Positions 60,769-64,000 of a stretch of 64,000 nucleotides of DNA are shown here, piece after piece. The stretch spans positions 62,001 through 126,000 of the forward strand of contig JAKVCX010000004.1 of the NCBI GenBank assembly GCA_022448525.1, given 5' to 3'. Position numbers and translations under genes: made by a program. This stretch comes from Tenacibaculum sp. GTDB lineage: Bacteria; Bacteroidota; Bacteroidia; Flavobacteriales; Flavobacteriaceae. The notes below the pieces were generated by a model. The model did not search any database, was not told the origin of the DNA, and saw only the letters and a program-made list of their open reading frames with translations. The stretch's first letter is position 1, and every line of letters begins with the position of its first letter.

Positions 60769-63072
60769 CTATTGAGATAACAAGATTTTATAAACCAATT
60801 CTTTCGTTAAATCTTTTCCTTTAGCTAATTCTTTAATCGTATTAAACGGTACTACATAATTACATCCATTGCTGTGTTCGGAACATCCGTAAGCAGATTT
60901 TCCTTTTAAAACTGTTCCTTTTTTACATTTAGGACAAGTAATTACGTCAGGTACTTTTGTTGATTTCGTTTCTTTCTTTGTTTCCAATTTTAATTGGAAA
61001 TTTTCGTCAAAACGCACAAGACCTTCAACTTTTCCAGAATCGGTTTTCCATCCTTTTAAATTTGTAGTACATCCTTTATCTAATAAACGTATAAGTTGAT
61101 TTTCAGATATTTTCTTTTCTAAAAATGTGAAAGGAAGTTTAAAATCACAACCATTTTTGTAGTTAGAACAACCATACGCCGAAGATCCTTTTAACAAGTT
61201 TCCTTTTTTACATTTAGGACAATCTTTTCCTACAACAGATTTTTTAGAACTTGTTTTCTTCTTAGTTACTTGTTTTTCTTGAACATTATTTTCAGCGGAA
61301 AGTCGGGCTGTTTTTTTACTTGAACGTACTTCATAAACTAAATGATCCACCATGCTTTTCATCTGTTTTATAAAAGTACTAGCATGATATTCACCTCTTT
61401 CAATTTCTTTTAAACGTTTTTCCCAAAGTCCAGTAAGTTCAGCAGATTTTAGGAGTTCATTATCGATAAGTTCAATTAAATCAATTCCTGTTTTTGTGGG
61501 AACAACCAATTTTTTTTGGCGTTCAATATATTTTCTTTTGAATAGAGTTTCGATAATGCTTGCTCGAGTGGAAGGACGTCCTATTCCATTTTCTTTCATA
61601 AGTTCACGCATCTCATCGTCATCCACTTGTTTACCTGCTGTTTCCATTGCTCGAAGTAAACTTGCTTCTGTATAATTTCTTGGAGGTTTAGTTTCCTTTT
61701 CTAAGAAACTCGGTTCGTGTGGACCTGTTTCCCCTTCTTCAAAATTTGGTAAAATACTCTGCTCAGTATTAATCTTTTTCGGCTCTTCATTATATTCAAA
61801 AACAACTCGCCAACCTTTAGTTAAAATTTCTTTTCCAGTAGTTTTAAATGAAACTTCATCTGCTTTTCCTATTACCGAAGTATTTGATATATCACTATCA
61901 GGATAAAAAACCGCAATAAATCGTCTTACGATAATATCATAAACCTGTTGTTGATTATACTGCAAGTTTGTTTGAATTCCTGTTGGTATAATAGCGTGAT
62001 GATCTGTAACTTTTTTATCATTAAAAACTCGAGTAGACTTTTTAATCTTTTTACCAAGTAGAGGAGAGGTGAGTTCACTATAATTCGTTAGCCTTTGTAA
62101 AATTCCCGTAACTTTTGGATAAATATCGTTAGGTAAAAAAGTTGTATCAACTCTTGGATAAGTAACAACTTTCATTTCATAAAGTTTCTGAACTATTTTC
62201 AAAGTTTCATCTGCCGAAAACCCGAATTTATTATTACAGTAAACTTGTAATCCTGTTAAATCAAAAAGTTTAGGTGCATAATCTTTTCCTTTTTTCTTTT
62301 TAACAGAAACAATTTCAAAGTCTGATTCTTTTACTTTATCAGCAAAAGCTTGACCTTCTTCCTTTTTTAAAAAGCGACCTTCTTCACAATTAAAAATAGT
62401 ATTTCTATATGTGGTTTGAAGCTCCCAGTATGGCTGTGGTTTAAAATTCTTTATTTCATTATGACGATTCACCAACATCGCCAAAGTAGGTGTTTGTACT
62501 CTACCAATTGAAAGTACTTGTTTATAACCACCAAATTTTACAGTGTATAATCTAGTAGCATTTAATCCTAATAACCAATCACCAATAGCTCTTGAATAAC
62601 CTGCATAGTACAAGTTATTGTAGTGTTCGTCTTCTTTTAAGTTGTCGAAACCTTCTTTTATGGCTTCTTCAGTAAGAGAAGAAATCCATAATCGTTGTAC
62701 TTTTCCTTTGTAATTTGCTTGATTAATTACCCAACGTTGAATTAATTCTCCTTCTTGTCCAGCATCCCCACAGTTTATAACAACATCTGCTTTTTCAAAT
62801 AAAGACTTTACAATTCTAAACTGTTTTTGTATCCCAGAATCTTCAGTAACTTTCGTTCCAAAGCGTTCGGGAAGCATAGGTAAATTGTTTAAATCCCAGC
62901 TTTTCCAGTGAGGTTTATAGTCTTTTGGTTCAAGAAGTGTACATAAATGCCCGAAGGTATATGTAACAGCATATCCATTTCCTTCAAAGTATCCATCATG
63001 TTTGGTATTGGCACCCAAAATGTTAGCAATTTCTCTGGCAACACTAGGTTTTTCGGCTATACAAACTTTCAT
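60769..63072 (-). CDS. topB: DNA topoisomerase III
   Basis: This 767-residue type IA topoisomerase relaxes and decatenates DNA. It has a Toprim domain (MKVCIAEKPSVAREIA, then NCGDAGQEGELIQRW with the acidic metal ligands), SIGRVQTPTLAMLV, the active-site Tyr in VVTYPRVDTTFLP (Tyr305), and GIGRPSTRASIIE. The C-terminus carries two related repeats of about 75 residues, each with CPKCKKG...KxSAYGCSxxxNGC (about 620-645 and 700-730), zinc-finger-like modules for DNA binding. Confidence 0.95.
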   Translation of the reverse strand: MKVCIAEKPSVAREIANILGANTKHDGYFEGNGYAVTYTFGHLCTLLEPKDYKPHWKSWDLNNLPMLPERFGTKVTEDSGIQKQFRIVKSLFEKADVVINCGDAGQEGELIQRWVINQANYKGKVQRLWISSLTEEAIKEGFDNLKEDEHYNNLYYAGYSRAIGDWLLGLNATRLYTVKFGGYKQVLSIGRVQTPTLAMLVNRHNEIKNFKPQPYWELQTTYRNTIFNCEEGRFLKKEEGQAFADKVKESDFEIVSVKKKKGKDYAPKLFDLTGLQVYCNNKFGFSADETLKIVQKLYEMKVVTYPRVDTTFLPNDIYPKVTGILQRLTNYSELTSPLLGKKIKKSTRVFNDKKVTDHHAIIPTGIQTNLQYNQQQVYDIIVRRFIAVFYPDSDISNTSVIGKADEVSFKTTGKEILTKGWRVVFEYNEEPKKINTEQSILPNFEEGETGPHEPSFLEKETKPPRNYTEASLLRAMETAGKQVDDDEMRELMKENGIGRPSTRASIIETLFKRKYIERQKKLVVPTKTGIDLIELIDNELLKSAELTGLWEKRLKEIERGEYHASTFIKQMKSMVDHLVYEVRSSKKTARLSAENNVQEKQVTKKKTSSKKSVVGKDCPKCKKGNLLKGSSAYGCSNYKNGCDFKLPFTFLEKKISENQLIRLLDKGCTTNLKGWKTDSGKVEGLVRFDENFQLKLETKKETKSTKVPDVITCPKCKKGTVLKGKSAYGCSEHSNGCNYVVPFNTIKELAKGKDLTKELVYKILLSQ

Positions 63073-63178
63073 TTTACATTTTTAATCGCCGAAAAATAGT
63101 AAAATTGATATAATAATTCTATTTTTAACCGTTATTAAAATAGATTTAATAAAATTATAAATCCCTAAATTTAAAATT

Positions 63179-63625
63179 ATGAGAAAAGCATTTTTGTTGT
63201 TATTATTTGTAGTTTCTAGTGCAGCTTATTCGCAAATTGAGTTTATAGAAACTAGCCAAAGCGAAGTTGTTGGTAAGGTAAGTTATGTGTATTTGGAGAA
63301 AGTTGGAGAAAACGATTACAACTTCTTTTTTAAGAACATTAATGCAATTGGACATGAATATGTAAACTTTAGTTTTAAGAATGTTGATAATGATGTAGAT
63401 AAGCTTTATAATGGATTAATGCAAGGTTTCCAAGATGTTCCAAGAGATCCATTAAAAATGAAAGCAAACGGACAAATTGTTTGGTTAAAGTATACTAGAG
63501 AAGATGGAGAAGCTTTTTTACAAATTCAAATGACTAGTGGAGATAATCCGGTAGATGTTGATGAGAATGTAAAAGTTTCAAGATTATTAACAGCAGAAGA
63601 CGTTACAAAGCTATTTAAAAAGTAA
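63179..63625 (+). CDS. Small exported protein of unknown function
   Basis: The 148-residue protein has a signal peptide (MRKAFLLLLFVVSSAAYSQ). The mature 129 residues have a mixed pattern with VGKVSYVYLEKVG, YNFFFKNINAIGHEYVNFSF and IVWLKYTREDGEAFLQIQM, suggesting a small beta-rich fold. I do not recognise a family. It is followed by a strong terminator and is divergent from topB. Confidence 0.75.
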   Translation: MRKAFLLLLFVVSSAAYSQIEFIETSQSEVVGKVSYVYLEKVGENDYNFFFKNINAIGHEYVNFSFKNVDNDVDKLYNGLMQGFQDVPRDPLKMKANGQIVWLKYTREDGEAFLQIQMTSGDNPVDVDENVKVSRLLTAEDVTKLFKK

Positions 63626-63648
63626 AAGTAATAAGTTTTGAAATTATG

Positions 63649-63678
63649 AAAAGTCCGAGAGTTATCTCGGACTTTTTT
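63649..63678. terminator. Bidirectional terminator between convergent genes
   Basis: Stem AAAAGTCCGAGA/TCTCGGACTTTT with loop GTTA, T-run on the plus strand and a shorter T-run on the minus strand before the thrC end. Confidence 0.88.
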
Positions 63679-64000
63679 TATTTGTTGAGGAATTTTTTTA
63701 ATTCTTCGTATGAGCTGATTTTAATGGAATGTTTTTCTTTTTTTACCAATTCAGCAATATCTTTCGGAATCTCAATTTTTAAATTTAATGTTTCCTCTAC
63801 AACATCTAAAAACTTTACAGGATGAGCTGTTTCAAGGAAAACTCCATATTCATCATGCTGTAAATTATGTTTTTCCAGTCCCAAATAACCAACCGCTCCA
63901 TGCGGGTCTGCAATGTAATTTGTTTCTTGATAGATTCTTTTCATAACCTCTTTAGTTGAGTTATCATCAAAAGAATACGAAGAAAATCCACTTTTTAAAG
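63678..64000 (-). CDS. thrC: Threonine synthase, C-terminal part (cut by window edge)
   Basis: The open frame continues without a start to the window edge. The visible C-terminal 106 or so residues contain GFSSYSFDDNST, the DPHGAVGYLGLEKH motif and GVFLETAHPVKFLDVVEETL, which are typical of the end of threonine synthase, the PLP enzyme that makes threonine from O-phosphohomoserine. The gene ends normally at the shared terminator. The internal ATG at 63944 is not the true start. Confidence 0.92.
   Translation of the reverse strand, partial: LKSGFSSYSFDDNSTKEVMKRIYQETNYIADPHGAVGYLGLEKHNLQHDEYGVFLETAHPVKFLDVVEETLNLKIEIPKDIAELVKKEKHSIKISSYEELKKFLNK

Noticed and set aside
1..64000. tRNA genes, insertion sequences, prophage, integrase or toxin-antitoxin modules
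   Set aside because: I looked for CCA-ending cloverleaf sequences, transposase or integrase motifs and paired small genes and found none that I could support.

Overview
The window is from a low-GC member of the Bacteroidota, very probably a marine Flavobacteriaceae (Tenacibaculum/Polaribacter-like; the genus is a guess). Supporting signs are a type IX secretion sorting domain, lipoboxes followed by acidic or lysine-rich residues, SusC-like and ordinary TonB receptors, Bacteroidetes-only families (DUF4290, DUF4268, DUF6607, DUF6495, SatD/DUF3307), promoters with the -7 box TAnnTTTG, and starts without Shine-Dalgarno sequences. Nearly all of it is ordinary chromosomal DNA with tight gene packing. 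I see no insertion sequence, prophage, CRISPR array, tRNA or rRNA.

Layout. 1-5800: the 5' part of mnmE, a DUF4870 membrane protein, a TetR regulator divergent from an acyl-CoA dehydrogenase/patatin pair with two identical operator palindromes, then a CAP lipoprotein, DUF4268 and miaE. 5800-20600: an alpha-2-macroglobulin lipoprotein, a metallophosphoesterase lipoprotein, a T9SS-secreted Fn3/GEVED protein, penicillin-binding protein 1C and a CPA1-type antiporter with a TrkA-N domain. 20600-26900: dnaX with an A11 slippage-prone run, a DUF6607/TonB receptor/HmuY haem-uptake set, and msrA. 26900-34300: a cobalamin island, with the cobU-cobT-cobS-cobC-btuF salvage operon facing a second cobalamin-binding protein and a cobalamin-riboswitch-controlled BtuB-like receptor. 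34300-42100: a satD-DUF3307-amidohydrolase operon, a UvrD/PcrA helicase, DUF4290 and murA (active-site Cys replaced by Asp). 42100-45450: a double-glycine-leader Cys-rich peptide, a His-heptad lipoprotein, grpE-dnaJ behind a sigma-54-type promoter, a possible small RNA, and rnpB (RNase P RNA). 45700-53500: two tandem aconitases of different families, a YfcC-type transporter and an ArgE-like deacylase. 53500-57700: a Crp/Fnr regulator, a CRP-like palindrome and a lipoprotein of five 110-residue repeats, then an M23 peptidase, DUF6495 and a lipocalin-like protein. 57700-64000: a zinc-less sirtuin, trmH, a topB-glycosyltransferase-sulfotransferase operon, a small secreted protein, and the 3' end of thrC.

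How the parts work together. Several regulatory circuits can be read from the DNA: TetR autoregulation with control of fatty-acid degradation; B12-responsive control of the outer-membrane B12 receptor, with the salvage operon left outside that riboswitch; stress-type sigma-54 control of grpE-dnaJ; and a Crp/Fnr protein with a CRP-geometry site at the class II activation position of the next gene.

No single large undescribed defence or biosynthetic system is visible. The most interesting items are the dnaX slippage site, the sigma-54/palindrome promoter of grpE-dnaJ, the orphan double-glycine peptide, the His-heptad lipoprotein, and the Crp site with its tandem-repeat lipoprotein.
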